Shown: positions 1 through 5,783 of the stretch, one piece after another
How the letters are laid out: each line of letters opens with the position of its first letter
Position numbering within the stretch: position 1 is the stretch's first letter
Origin: Actinomycetota bacterium
GTDB taxonomy: Bacteria; Actinomycetota; Actinomycetes; Nanopelagicales; Nanopelagicaceae
Direction of reading: 5' to 3'
Length of the DNA: 6,570 nucleotides
NCBI GenBank assembly: GCA_009706135.1
Contig: WLRX01000050.1
Span: 1-6,570 of the forward strand
Notes under the pieces: generated by a model
Databases searched by the model: none
What the model was told of the DNA's origin: nothing
What the model saw: only the letters and a program-made list of their open reading frames with translations
Made by a program: the position numbers and the translations under genes

Positions 1-107
1 GCAAGAAGGCAGCTGCTAAGAAAGCAGCTCCAAAGCGTCGCAAGAAGGCCGCTGCAAAGACAGGCGCTCCAAAGCGTCGTCGTCGCAAGAAGGCAGCAGC
101 AAAGTAA
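1..107 (+). CDS. 3' end of a basic, Lys/Ala/Arg-rich protein, probably the tail of a histone-like (HU-type) DNA-binding protein; 5' part outside the window
   Basis: Only the last 34 residues are visible, in the frame whose first whole codon begins at base 3 and whose TAA stop is at 105-107. The segment is almost entirely Lys, Ala and Arg with two Ala-Pro-Lys-Arg-Arg cores, so it is strongly basic and probably disordered. Tails like this bind DNA non-specifically in actinobacterial HU proteins with C-terminal extensions (the mycobacterial HupB type). No folded domain is visible, so the family is inferred from composition. Alternatives are an H1-like protein or the basic tail of topoisomerase I. 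The tail is built of near-repeats: codons 24-59 and 63-104 encode the same pattern, the second with two extra Arg codons. A strong terminator follows 14 nt after the stop, so this gene ends its transcription unit. Confidence 0.6.
   Translation, partial: KKAAAKKAAPKRRKKAAAKTGAPKRRRRKKAAAK
24..104 (+). repeat. Two imperfect tandem repeat units inside the basic tail
   Basis: Unit 1 (24-59, 12 codons) and unit 2 (63-104, 14 codons) both read Ala/Gly-Ala-Pro-Lys-Arg-Arg ... Lys-Lys-Ala-Ala-Ala-Lys. They share the 14-base core GCTCCAAAGCGTCG (27-40 and 66-79). Unit 2 differs by a six-base in-frame expansion (two extra CGT codons at about 78-83), and part of a preceding unit (Lys-Lys-Ala-Ala-Ala-Lys) is visible at 3-20. 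The wobble bases in the shared Ala-Ala-Ala run differ, so the duplication is not very recent. Confidence 0.75.
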
Positions 108-121
108 GCATTTCGCTTATT

Positions 122-155
122 AAAAAAGCCCGCCACGAAAGTGGCGGGCTTTTTT
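122..155. terminator. Bidirectional rho-independent terminator between convergent genes
   Basis: A perfect 9-bp GC-rich stem (128-136 GCCCGCCAC pairing with 141-149 GTGGCGGGC) closes on a GAAA loop (137-140). It is flanked by six A (122-127) and six T (150-155). On the + strand the T run follows the stem, 14 to 20 nt after the stop of the basic-tail gene. On the - strand the A run becomes a U run, and the stem lies about 16 nt past the MarR stop. One element can therefore end both converging transcripts. Confidence 0.95.
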
Positions 156-165
156 GCTTTATAAA

Positions 166-645
166 TCAGTCTAAATCTTTATCTGATTCCCTAAGGGATT
201 TGCTTACACGTTCAAAAATTTCAGCCAAGACAACTTGGTCGGATTTAGTTAAGTGATCAACAAAGCGCGAGCGCACACTTTCAACATGATCTGGTGCTGC
301 TGCCACAATTGCTTTCCATCCCTTAGGTGTCATCACTGCAAAATATCCACGTTTATCAATTGGGCAGGATTCGCGTTTTATCCATCCTGCTTTTTCCATG
401 ACTTTCATTCGATGTGAAAGTCTGGAGCGAGATAGCATCGCAACATCTGCTAATTCACTCATGCGCATTCTGCGATCTGGGGCATCGCTGAGTTGAGCCA
501 AGATTTCATAATCTGCCATCGAAACATCATGTGGCTCGAGGTCAGTATCCAAAGCCTCAAGTAACCGGCGGCTGGCAACAATGTATCGACGCCAAGCCTT
601 CATCTCAGATGGATTGAGCCAATTAGGTGTTGTAGCGTCTGCCAT
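166..645 (-). CDS. MarR-family winged-helix transcriptional regulator
   Basis: This 159-residue protein has the usual MarR length. Residues about 42-110 carry the winged helix-turn-helix: the segment from Met60 (MRMSELADVAMLSRSRLSHR) gives the helix pair with the recognition helix, followed by a helix reading MKVMEKAGWI and a wing containing DKRG (97-100). The outer helices (about 14-36 and 118-155) would form the dimer interface. Members bind palindromic operators as dimers and usually repress themselves and a divergent neighbour, being released by a small ligand or by cysteine oxidation. The only cysteine, Cys94, sits just before the wing, a common place in the family, so redox sensing is possible but unproven. 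No Shine-Dalgarno precedes the ATG; a -10-like element lies 4-7 nt upstream, which suggests a leaderless mRNA. A palindrome at 666-681 in the divergent gap is the likely operator. The ligand cannot be told from the sequence. Confidence 0.93.
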   Translation of the reverse strand: MADATTPNWLNPSEMKAWRRYIVASRRLLEALDTDLEPHDVSMADYEILAQLSDAPDRRMRMSELADVAMLSRSRLSHRMKVMEKAGWIKRESCPIDKRGYFAVMTPKGWKAIVAAAPDHVESVRSRFVDHLTKSDQVVLAEIFERVSKSLRESDKDLD

Positions 646-648
646 AGA

Positions 649-654
649 GATAAT
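649..654 (+). promoter_or_regulatory. Candidate -10 element for the M13 peptidase gene
   Basis: GATAAT matches the sigma-70 -10 consensus TATAAT at five of six positions. It would start transcription near 661, giving a leader of about 48 nt with the palindrome at 666-681 just after the start point. No good -35 hexamer lies at the right distance, so the call is weak. It overlaps the - strand -10 candidate almost exactly. Confidence 0.3.
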
Positions 655-679
655 GGTACGCGAGAAGTTGAACTTTCAA
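650..679 (-). promoter_or_regulatory. Candidate promoter of the MarR gene, probably leaderless
   Basis: Read on the - strand, TTGAAA (679-674) resembles a -35 box. It is followed after 18 nt by CATTAT (655-650), or after 15 nt by TACCAT (658-653), as a -10 box. Either places the expected transcription start at or within a few bases of the ATG at 645. The bases just before the ATG show no Shine-Dalgarno. The -35 candidate lies inside the 666-681 palindrome, so an occupied operator would block polymerase. Matched by eye only. Confidence 0.5.
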
Positions 680-681
680 CT
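666..681. promoter_or_regulatory. 16-bp perfect palindrome, candidate MarR operator
   Basis: The sequence AGTTGAACTTTCAACT has two 7-bp arms (AGTTGAA and TTCAACT) around a CT centre. It contains TTG and CAA half-site ends with six bases between them, the layout of many MarR-family operators. Outside the perfect core, GAAGT (664-668) and ACTTC (682-686) continue an imperfect dyad. It lies in the 63-nt gap between the MarR gene and the divergent peptidase gene, covers the candidate -35 of the former and would sit just after the start point of the latter. Binding by this regulator is inference. Confidence 0.65.
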
Positions 682-708
682 ACTTCTAAAAAGCGGGGGC
701 GCATTGCA

Positions 709-2667
709 ATGGAATTAAAAAGTGGCATTGATCTTTCACATGTAGATCACGAATTTGCTCCAGGCGATGACCTCTATCGCTATCTCAACGGTGGCTGGCT
801 GAAATCTCATCAAATCCCAGCCGATCGCGCATCCGATGGCGTTGCTTACGCTCTTCACGATGAAGCTGAAGCCCAAGTTCGCGAAATTATTGAGGGTGCT
901 CATCTGATCAAAGATGGAGGGGCAGAAGCCCAGAAGATCGGTGATCTCTACCTCTCTTTTATGGATACCGATGCAATCGAAAAACTAGGTACTAAGCCAC
1001 TTGATGCAGACCTTGCATCCATCGATGCTATTTCAAGTAAGTCAGATTTCATCTCCACCATGTCTCGCCTAGAAATGAAGGGCGTTGGTGGCATTTTCGG
1101 TGCCTCCATTTATACAGATGCCATGGATTCAGAGACAAATATTATTTATCTCGGCCAGGGCGGATTGTCATTACCCGATGAGTCTTATTACCGAGAAGAG
1201 CAATACGCACCAATTCGTGATGCGTTCTTGGAGCACATAACGAAGATGTTTGCACTAACAAACGTCTCAGCTAACGCTGACGATGTGGCATCTATCTTGG
1301 CTCTGGAAACTTCGATTGCTGCATGTCACTGGGACCAGGTTCGCGATCGCGATGCAACCTTGACCTATAACAAACATAGCCGCGCTGAATTAGAGAAATT
1401 AGCACCAGCAATAGATTTCCCACTCTGGATTAAATCTGGTGAAGTTCCAACCAAAGCATTTGAATCTGTCATCGTTCGCGAACCAGATTTCTTCTCTGGA
1501 GTTTCTACCCTGCTTGAAAAATTCGATCGCAATGCGTGGGTGCTCTGGCTCAAGTGGCAACTCATTTCAGGTTCTGCGGCCTACCTCAATGACGCTCTGG
1601 TTCAACAAAACTTTGCTTTTTACGGTACAACTTTGTCTGGCACTCCACAGATTCGCGAGCGCTGGAAACGTGCTGTTTCATTGGTCGAAGGCTCACTCGG
1701 TGAAGCAGTTGGTCGCATCTATGTTGAACGCCATTTTCCACCGGCTGCAAAAGCTGCCATGAACGAACTCGTTGCAAATCTCATTGAGGCCTATCGCATA
1801 AGCATTAGCGGACTGTCGTGGATGAGTGAGGCGACCAAAGCCAAAGCCTTTGAAAAACTGACTAAGTTCACTCCCAAGATTGGCTATCCAGATAAACGGC
1901 GCGACTATTCATCGCTACAGATTTCATCAGATGACCTATTCGGTAATCTCGGTCGCATCTCAGCATTCGCTCGTGATTACGAGTTAGCAAAAATCGGCGC
2001 GCCTGTAGATCGAAGCGAGTGGTACATGACCCCGCAAACAGTCAACGCGTATTACAACCCGGGCATGAACGAGATCGTTTTTCCTGCCGCCATTTTGCAG
2101 CCGCCATTTTTCGATATTGATGCTGACCCAGCCGTTAATTACGGTGGAATTGGCGCCGTCATTGGCCATGAAATCGGCCACGGCTTTGACGATCAAGGTT
2201 CTAAATATGATGGCGATGGAAATATGGTCGATTGGTGGACCCAATCAGATCGTGACGAATTCGAAGTACGGGCTAATGCATTAATTGCTCAATTTGATGC
2301 ACTCTCCCCTGAAGAAACCCCTGACATCACCGTTAACGGTGCTTTGACAGTGGGAGAAAACATTGGAGACCTCGGTGGTTTGAGCATCGCCTATAAAGCG
2401 TATTTACTGGCTTTAAAGGGTGCACCAGCGGCAGTTATTGATGGCTTAACTGGTGAGCAACGATTCTTCCTCGCATGGGCACAAGCTTGGCGCGGAAAAG
2501 TTCGCCCTGAAGAACTTCGTCGTCGTATCGCTACAGATCCGCATTCACCGTATGAATTTAGATGCAACGCTATCGTGCGAAATATCGACGAGTTTTATAC
2601 GGCCTTTGGCGTCAATGAAAAGCACGCTCTCTGGATGAAAGAGTCAGAGCGCGTTCGAATTTGGTAG
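709..2667 (+). CDS. pepO: M13-family zinc metallopeptidase (PepO / neprilysin / Zmp1-like endopeptidase)
   Basis: The 652-residue product is a full-length M13 endopeptidase, which cuts small peptides on the N-terminal side of hydrophobic residues. All expected active-site elements are present: NAYYN (446-450, substrate-backbone binding), HEIGH (487-491, two zinc ligands and the general base Glu488), GENIGD with Glu550 as third zinc ligand and Asp554 as its partner, and His612/Arg618 in DPHSPYEFR for transition-state and C-terminal contacts. The spacings (41 residues from Asn446 to His487, 63 from His487 to Glu550) equal those of neprilysin. The C-terminus ends in the family-typical RVRIW. Residues about 10-400 form the lid domain. 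The N-terminus has no signal peptide or membrane segment, so the enzyme is probably cytoplasmic unless exported by another route, as discussed for mycobacterial Zmp1. The ATG at 709 is the first in frame; a G-rich GGGGG at 694-698 is only a weak ribosome-binding site. The neighbouring peptide transporter suggests a role in peptide use. Confidence 0.96.
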   Translation: MELKSGIDLSHVDHEFAPGDDLYRYLNGGWLKSHQIPADRASDGVAYALHDEAEAQVREIIEGAHLIKDGGAEAQKIGDLYLSFMDTDAIEKLGTKPLDADLASIDAISSKSDFISTMSRLEMKGVGGIFGASIYTDAMDSETNIIYLGQGGLSLPDESYYREEQYAPIRDAFLEHITKMFALTNVSANADDVASILALETSIAACHWDQVRDRDATLTYNKHSRAELEKLAPAIDFPLWIKSGEVPTKAFESVIVREPDFFSGVSTLLEKFDRNAWVLWLKWQLISGSAAYLNDALVQQNFAFYGTTLSGTPQIRERWKRAVSLVEGSLGEAVGRIYVERHFPPAAKAAMNELVANLIEAYRISISGLSWMSEATKAKAFEKLTKFTPKIGYPDKRRDYSSLQISSDDLFGNLGRISAFARDYELAKIGAPVDRSEWYMTPQTVNAYYNPGMNEIVFPAAILQPPFFDIDADPAVNYGGIGAVIGHEIGHGFDDQGSKYDGDGNMVDWWTQSDRDEFEVRANALIAQFDALSPEETPDITVNGALTVGENIGDLGGLSIAYKAYLLALKGAPAAVIDGLTGEQRFFLAWAQAWRGKVRPEELRRRIATDPHSPYEFRCNAIVRNIDEFYTAFGVNEKHALWMKESERVRIW

Positions 2668-2681
2668 TTATTTAAGCCAGA
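2668..2681. other. 14-nt convergent gap without a terminator
   Basis: The stop of the peptidase gene (TAG, 2665-2667) and the stop of the last transporter gene (TAA on the - strand, 2684-2682) are only 14 AT-rich bases apart. I see no hairpin or T run here or in the adjacent coding ends, so the two transcripts may run into each other or end by Rho. Confidence 0.7.
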
Positions 2682-3653
2682 TTATTCAGGAAAGTGACAT
2701 GCCACCTGGGTTGCACCGAGTTGCACAAGCTGTGGAACTTCAGTGCGGCACTTATCCTGAACTTTCCAGCAGCGAGTGTTAAAAACGCATCCAGATGGTG
2801 GATTAATTGGGCTAGGCAAATCACCGGACAAAATAATACGCTCACGTGATTTCTCAGAACGTGGATCTGGTTGAGGTACCGCAGAGAGCAATGCCTTTGT
2901 ATATGGGTGATGTGACTGCTGATAAAGATCTGCGGTAGGCCCAATTTCCATTACTTTGCCCAAATACATAACCGCCACGCGATCAGAAATATGTTGAACG
3001 ACAGATAGGTCGTGGGCAATAAAGAGAATGCTGATGCCATCTTCGCGCTGTAAATCATCGAGTAAATTAATGACCTGCGCCTGAATAGAAACATCGAGTG
3101 CGCTCACTGGCTCATCGGCCACGATAAAACGTGGCTTTAGTGCAACGGCACGGGCAATACCAATTCGCTGGCGCTGGCCGCCAGAGAACTCGTGCGGATA
3201 GCGGTTGTAGTGTTCTGGATTTAGGCCCACGCGCTCCATCAGAGTTTGCACAGCGTTTTTGACTCCGCCTGCTGGTTCGACTTTCTGAATTTCAAAGGGT
3301 GCAGAAATAATCTTGCCAATAGTTTGGCGTGGGTTAAGTGCTGAATATGGATCTTGGAAAATAATCTGCATTTGGGCACGAATTGATGTCATTTTATGAT
3401 GCTTGAACTTTGTGATGTCTTGGCCTTCAAAAACTATTTTGCCAGATGTTGGCTCTGTTAACTTTAAGATTGTGCGTCCTGCGGTTGTCTTGCCGCAACC
3501 AGATTCGCCAACTAGTCCCAGGGTTTCACCCGCACGTAAATCAAATGAGATGCCATCTACTGCTTTGACCACAGATTTCTTACGATCTCTAGATTTTTTA
3601 ACTGGGAAATGTTTGATCAAGTCAGTGATGCTAAGAATCGTCTCACTACTCAT
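2682..3653 (-). CDS. dppF: Peptide ABC transporter ATP-binding protein, DppF/OppF type
   Basis: This 323-residue cytoplasmic ATPase is the second nucleotide-binding subunit of a di/oligopeptide importer. Visible elements: Walker A GESGCGKT (49-56), Q-loop Gln100 in [11 protein letters not shown], signature FSGGQRQR (156-163), Walker B FIVADE (176-181), D-loop SALD (184-187) and switch His214. The C-terminal oligopeptide-transporter extension (about 235-323) has [13 protein letters not shown] and four cysteines at 289, 295, 302 and 319. Such cysteines hold a [4Fe-4S] cluster in some characterised Dpp ATPases, so a cluster is likely here. The start is firm: the ATG shares one base with the upstream stop (TAATG) and follows a strong Shine-Dalgarno. 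It is the last gene of the operon. Whether the substrate is dipeptides, longer peptides or another solute carried by this family, such as nickel or sugars, cannot be read from the ATPase. Confidence 0.95.
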   Translation of the reverse strand: MSSETILSITDLIKHFPVKKSRDRKKSVVKAVDGISFDLRAGETLGLVGESGCGKTTAGRTILKLTEPTSGKIVFEGQDITKFKHHKMTSIRAQMQIIFQDPYSALNPRQTIGKIISAPFEIQKVEPAGGVKNAVQTLMERVGLNPEHYNRYPHEFSGGQRQRIGIARAVALKPRFIVADEPVSALDVSIQAQVINLLDDLQREDGISILFIAHDLSVVQHISDRVAVMYLGKVMEIGPTADLYQQSHHPYTKALLSAVPQPDPRSEKSRERIILSGDLPSPINPPSGCVFNTRCWKVQDKCRTEVPQLVQLGATQVACHFPE

Positions 3654-4687
3654 TAGCGCACCTCCTTCATCGCTTGTGCAAAGGATGCTTGGCGCTTTGA
3701 TTCATCAATATGGCAGCGAGATGTGTGGGAAGCAGATGTACCGGCTAATTCCGGCATCAGCGTTGCACACGCGTTGCCATCTGTAAATTTGATGTATTCA
3801 CAACGTGGCGCAAAGGCGCAACCTGCCGGCAGACTAATAAGAGATGGTGGCTGTCCTGGAATAGCCTTGAGGCGCTCAGATCCAGTTGCTGAAATACGCG
3901 GGACGGATTTTAAAAGACCGAGATTGTATGGATGCATTGGGTTATAGAAAATGTCATCAACACCGCCTTGTTCGACAATTCGTCCTGCATACATGACATT
4001 TACTTTTTCAGAGACTTGAGCAACCACGCCTAAATCGTGAGTGATGAGCAAAATTCCCATATTGAACTCTTTTTGAAGAGAAGCAAGCAGTGTCAGAATC
4101 TGTGCTTGTACCGTTACATCTAACGCCGTCGTTGGTTCATCGGCAATGAGCATCTTTGGCGAATTCATTAGTGCCATTGCAATCATTACCCGCTGGCGCA
4201 TTCCGCCAGAGAATTGATGCGGGAACTCTTTTGCCCGTTGTGCAGGTTCTGAAATTCCAACAAGGTCAAGCATTTCAATAGCGCGAGAAATCGCTTCCTT
4301 TTTCTTGCCAGGATTATGAACTAAATAGGCTTCAGCTAATTGGTCGCCAATTTTGTAATACGGATGAAGAGCCGACATCGGATCTTGAAAAATCATTGCA
4401 ACGCTTCGACCGCGCATGCTGCGAATCTCTTCTTCGCCGGCTGAAATAACATCTAAGAAGCCGCCATCGTGGGCAATGCTGATGGAGCCGCTCATCTGGG
4501 CAGATCCCTTTTTATGTAAACCCATTACTGAAAGACTTGTGACTGTTTTTCCGGATCCAGATTCGCCAACAATTGCAACTGTTTCGCCTTGAGAAACGCT
4601 TAATGAAACCCCATCAACGGCGCGTACCAGACCATCATCTGTTGGGAAAGCAACGTGTAGATCACTAATTCGCAATAGCTCAGTCAT
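3653..4687 (-). CDS. dppD: Peptide ABC transporter ATP-binding protein, DppD/OppD type
   Basis: This 344-residue ATPase pairs with the F-type subunit to power the importer. Visible elements: Walker A GESGSGKT (41-48), Q-loop Gln101 in [11 protein letters not shown], signature FSGGMRQR (159-166), Walker B MLIADE (179-184), D-loop TALD (187-190) and switch His217. The C-terminal family extension has [19 protein letters not shown] with cysteines at 290, 296, 307 and 325, spaced to hold a [4Fe-4S] cluster as in characterised DppD proteins. A short insertion after the second beta strand (about 70-90) fits the D rather than the F subunit. The ATG overlaps the permease stop by one base (TAATG); the preceding GGGTGAG is a weak ribosome-binding site, so translation is probably coupled to the permease. 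Order B-D-F on one strand makes this an operon member. Substrate is not defined by this subunit. Confidence 0.95.
   Translation of the reverse strand: MTELLRISDLHVAFPTDDGLVRAVDGVSLSVSQGETVAIVGESGSGKTVTSLSVMGLHKKGSAQMSGSISIAHDGGFLDVISAGEEEIRSMRGRSVAMIFQDPMSALHPYYKIGDQLAEAYLVHNPGKKKEAISRAIEMLDLVGISEPAQRAKEFPHQFSGGMRQRVMIAMALMNSPKMLIADEPTTALDVTVQAQILTLLASLQKEFNMGILLITHDLGVVAQVSEKVNVMYAGRIVEQGGVDDIFYNPMHPYNLGLLKSVPRISATGSERLKAIPGQPPSLISLPAGCAFAPRCEYIKFTDGNACATLMPELAGTSASHTSRCHIDESKRQASFAQAMKEVR
3659..3667 (-). promoter_or_regulatory. Strong Shine-Dalgarno of the dppF-like gene
   Basis: Read on the - strand, AAGGAGGTG ends five bases before the ATG at 3653-3651 and lies inside the last codons of the upstream ATPase gene. 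With the TAATG overlap it suggests both coupled and independent initiation, and it confirms the chosen start. Confidence 0.85.
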
Positions 4688-5679
4688 TACATTCTCACCC
4701 GCGGATCAAGGACGGCGTAGAGCATGTCCACAATTAAGTTCATGACAATTACAACGACTGCAGCCAAGATTGTTGTTGCAAGCACAACAGGTAAATCGAA
4801 TTCGTAGACAGACCGCAGAGTTAGGCGTGCCAGACCTGGCAAATTAAAAATAGTTTCGGTAATAATCGCTCCACCGATAAGGCCAGCAAAGTCCAAACCA
4901 GCCAAGGTTATGATGGGGGCGAGCACTGCGCGCAATGTGTGCTTGAAAAGAACTGTGCGCTCTTTGACGCCTTTTGCTCGCGCCGTGCGAATGTAATCCT
5001 CGCCGAGAGTATCTAACACTGCAGCGCGTGTGAATCGTGTATATAGCGCGGCGTATGCAATTGCCAGAGTTATCCACGGCAAGATGAAATACATAAACCA
5101 TCGCCCTGGGCTATCTAAAACCGAAACATAACCATCTAGGGACATTGGAACAATCTTCCATTTAATGGAGATCCAAATCAGAAGCGCTAAACCAGTTACG
5201 AATGTAGGAAGAGATGTTCCCAAGAGTACAAAGACTGAGCCAGTTGTGTCAGGCCATCTATTCTTAAACTTTGCCGCAAGAACACCAAGTGAGATTCCAA
5301 TAAATAACCATAAAACTAAGGCGCCTATAGCTAAATTTAATGTAACTGGTAAAGATTCCTTAATCATCTCTGTAACGCATGCGTTTTCATTAAATGAATA
5401 GCCAAAAGCTGGAGCTGGGCAACTAAAGGCGGCTTGGCCGCTGCCATATGTACGTCCAACAAAAATTCCAGATAAGAAGAGCCAATACTGCTCATAAATG
5501 GGTTTATCAAAACCTAGTTTAATTCTGTTGCCTTCAATAATTTGAGGCGTGCACCGCTGTCCGCACGTCAGAGCTGCGGGATCAAATGGTAAAACGGAGA
5601 AGATGGCAAATACCACAGCCGAAACTGCCAAGATTGTCAGGACGGCAAAGAAAAAACGCCGACCTATAAATCTATACAT
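4687..5679 (-). CDS. dppB: Peptide ABC transporter permease, DppB/OppB type
   Basis: This 330-residue inner-membrane protein forms half of the translocation path. TM1 spans about residues 9-30 and ends in LPFDP, the family's usual first-helix end. About five more hydrophobic segments follow (roughly 112-135, 148-171, 195-213, 252-274 and 297-320). The cytoplasmic EAA loop (about 229-250: DYIRTARAKG ... LFKHTLR) docks the ATPases. The C-terminus LDPRVRM is complete. The large outer loop between TM1 and TM2 holds the only four cysteines (39, 43, 87, 101). The start is the ATG at 5679-5677, because GGGAG (5692-5688) lies eight bases before it. An in-frame TTG at 5694 would add five residues and put that ribosome-binding site inside the gene. 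It follows the binding-protein gene after a 104-nt gap with a stem-loop. The partner C-type permease is not found next to it. Confidence 0.95.
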   Translation of the reverse strand: MYRFIGRRFFFAVLTILAVSAVVFAIFSVLPFDPAALTCGQRCTPQIIEGNRIKLGFDKPIYEQYWLFLSGIFVGRTYGSGQAAFSCPAPAFGYSFNENACVTEMIKESLPVTLNLAIGALVLWLFIGISLGVLAAKFKNRWPDTTGSVFVLLGTSLPTFVTGLALLIWISIKWKIVPMSLDGYVSVLDSPGRWFMYFILPWITLAIAYAALYTRFTRAAVLDTLGEDYIRTARAKGVKERTVLFKHTLRAVLAPIITLAGLDFAGLIGGAIITETIFNLPGLARLTLRSVYEFDLPVVLATTILAAVVVIVMNLIVDMLYAVLDPRVRM

Positions 5680-5687
5680 TTTTAAAT

Positions 5688-5692
5688 CTCCC
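5688..5692 (-). promoter_or_regulatory. Shine-Dalgarno that fixes the permease start
   Basis: GGGAG on the - strand lies eight bases before the ATG at 5679-5677, an ideal distance. It argues against the upstream in-frame TTG (5694-5692), which overlaps it. Confidence 0.75.
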
Positions 5693-5720
5693 AAAAACTA
5701 ATGAATCAATTTCAAGTAAA

Positions 5721-5752
5721 TGCCCCTGAGGCTTTTTCAAACCTCAGGGGCA
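5721..5752 (-). terminator. Intercistronic stem-loop between binding-protein and permease genes
   Basis: TGCCCCTGAGG (5721-5731) pairs perfectly with CCTCAGGGGCA (5742-5752), giving an 11-bp stem with a 10-nt loop. It starts 31 nt after the stop of the binding-protein gene. On the - strand the bases after the stem are only TTTACTTG, so the U run is short and termination would be partial. This fits a 3'-end stabiliser or leaky attenuator that keeps the binding protein more abundant than the membrane subunits, as known for other ABC importer operons. No convincing separate promoter for the permease was seen in 5680-5720. Confidence 0.8.
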
Positions 5753-5783
5753 CTGTACTTCAATGAGCGCGACTAGATTTGGA

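Noticed and set aside
1..107. Low-complexity start of the window as a non-coding repeat array or CRISPR
   Set aside because: The repeats keep a single open frame with a stop followed by a terminator, vary at wobble positions, and lack spacers, so this is a coding repeat.
1341..1352. Perfect 12-bp palindrome TCGCGATCGCGA inside the peptidase gene
   Set aside because: It is a single copy in coding sequence that encodes a plausible Arg-Asp-Arg-Asp run. Chance plus codon choice explains it, and no second copy was noticed in the window.
3651..3655. Possible frameshift or fusion at the D/F ATPase junction
   Set aside because: The one-base TAATG overlap with a strong Shine-Dalgarno and complete domains on both sides is normal coupling of two separate genes.
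3403..3947. Open frames of 127 and 74 residues on the + strand across the ATPase genes
   Set aside because: They are antisense to the conserved D and F ATPases, overlap each other, and show no domain or translation signal.
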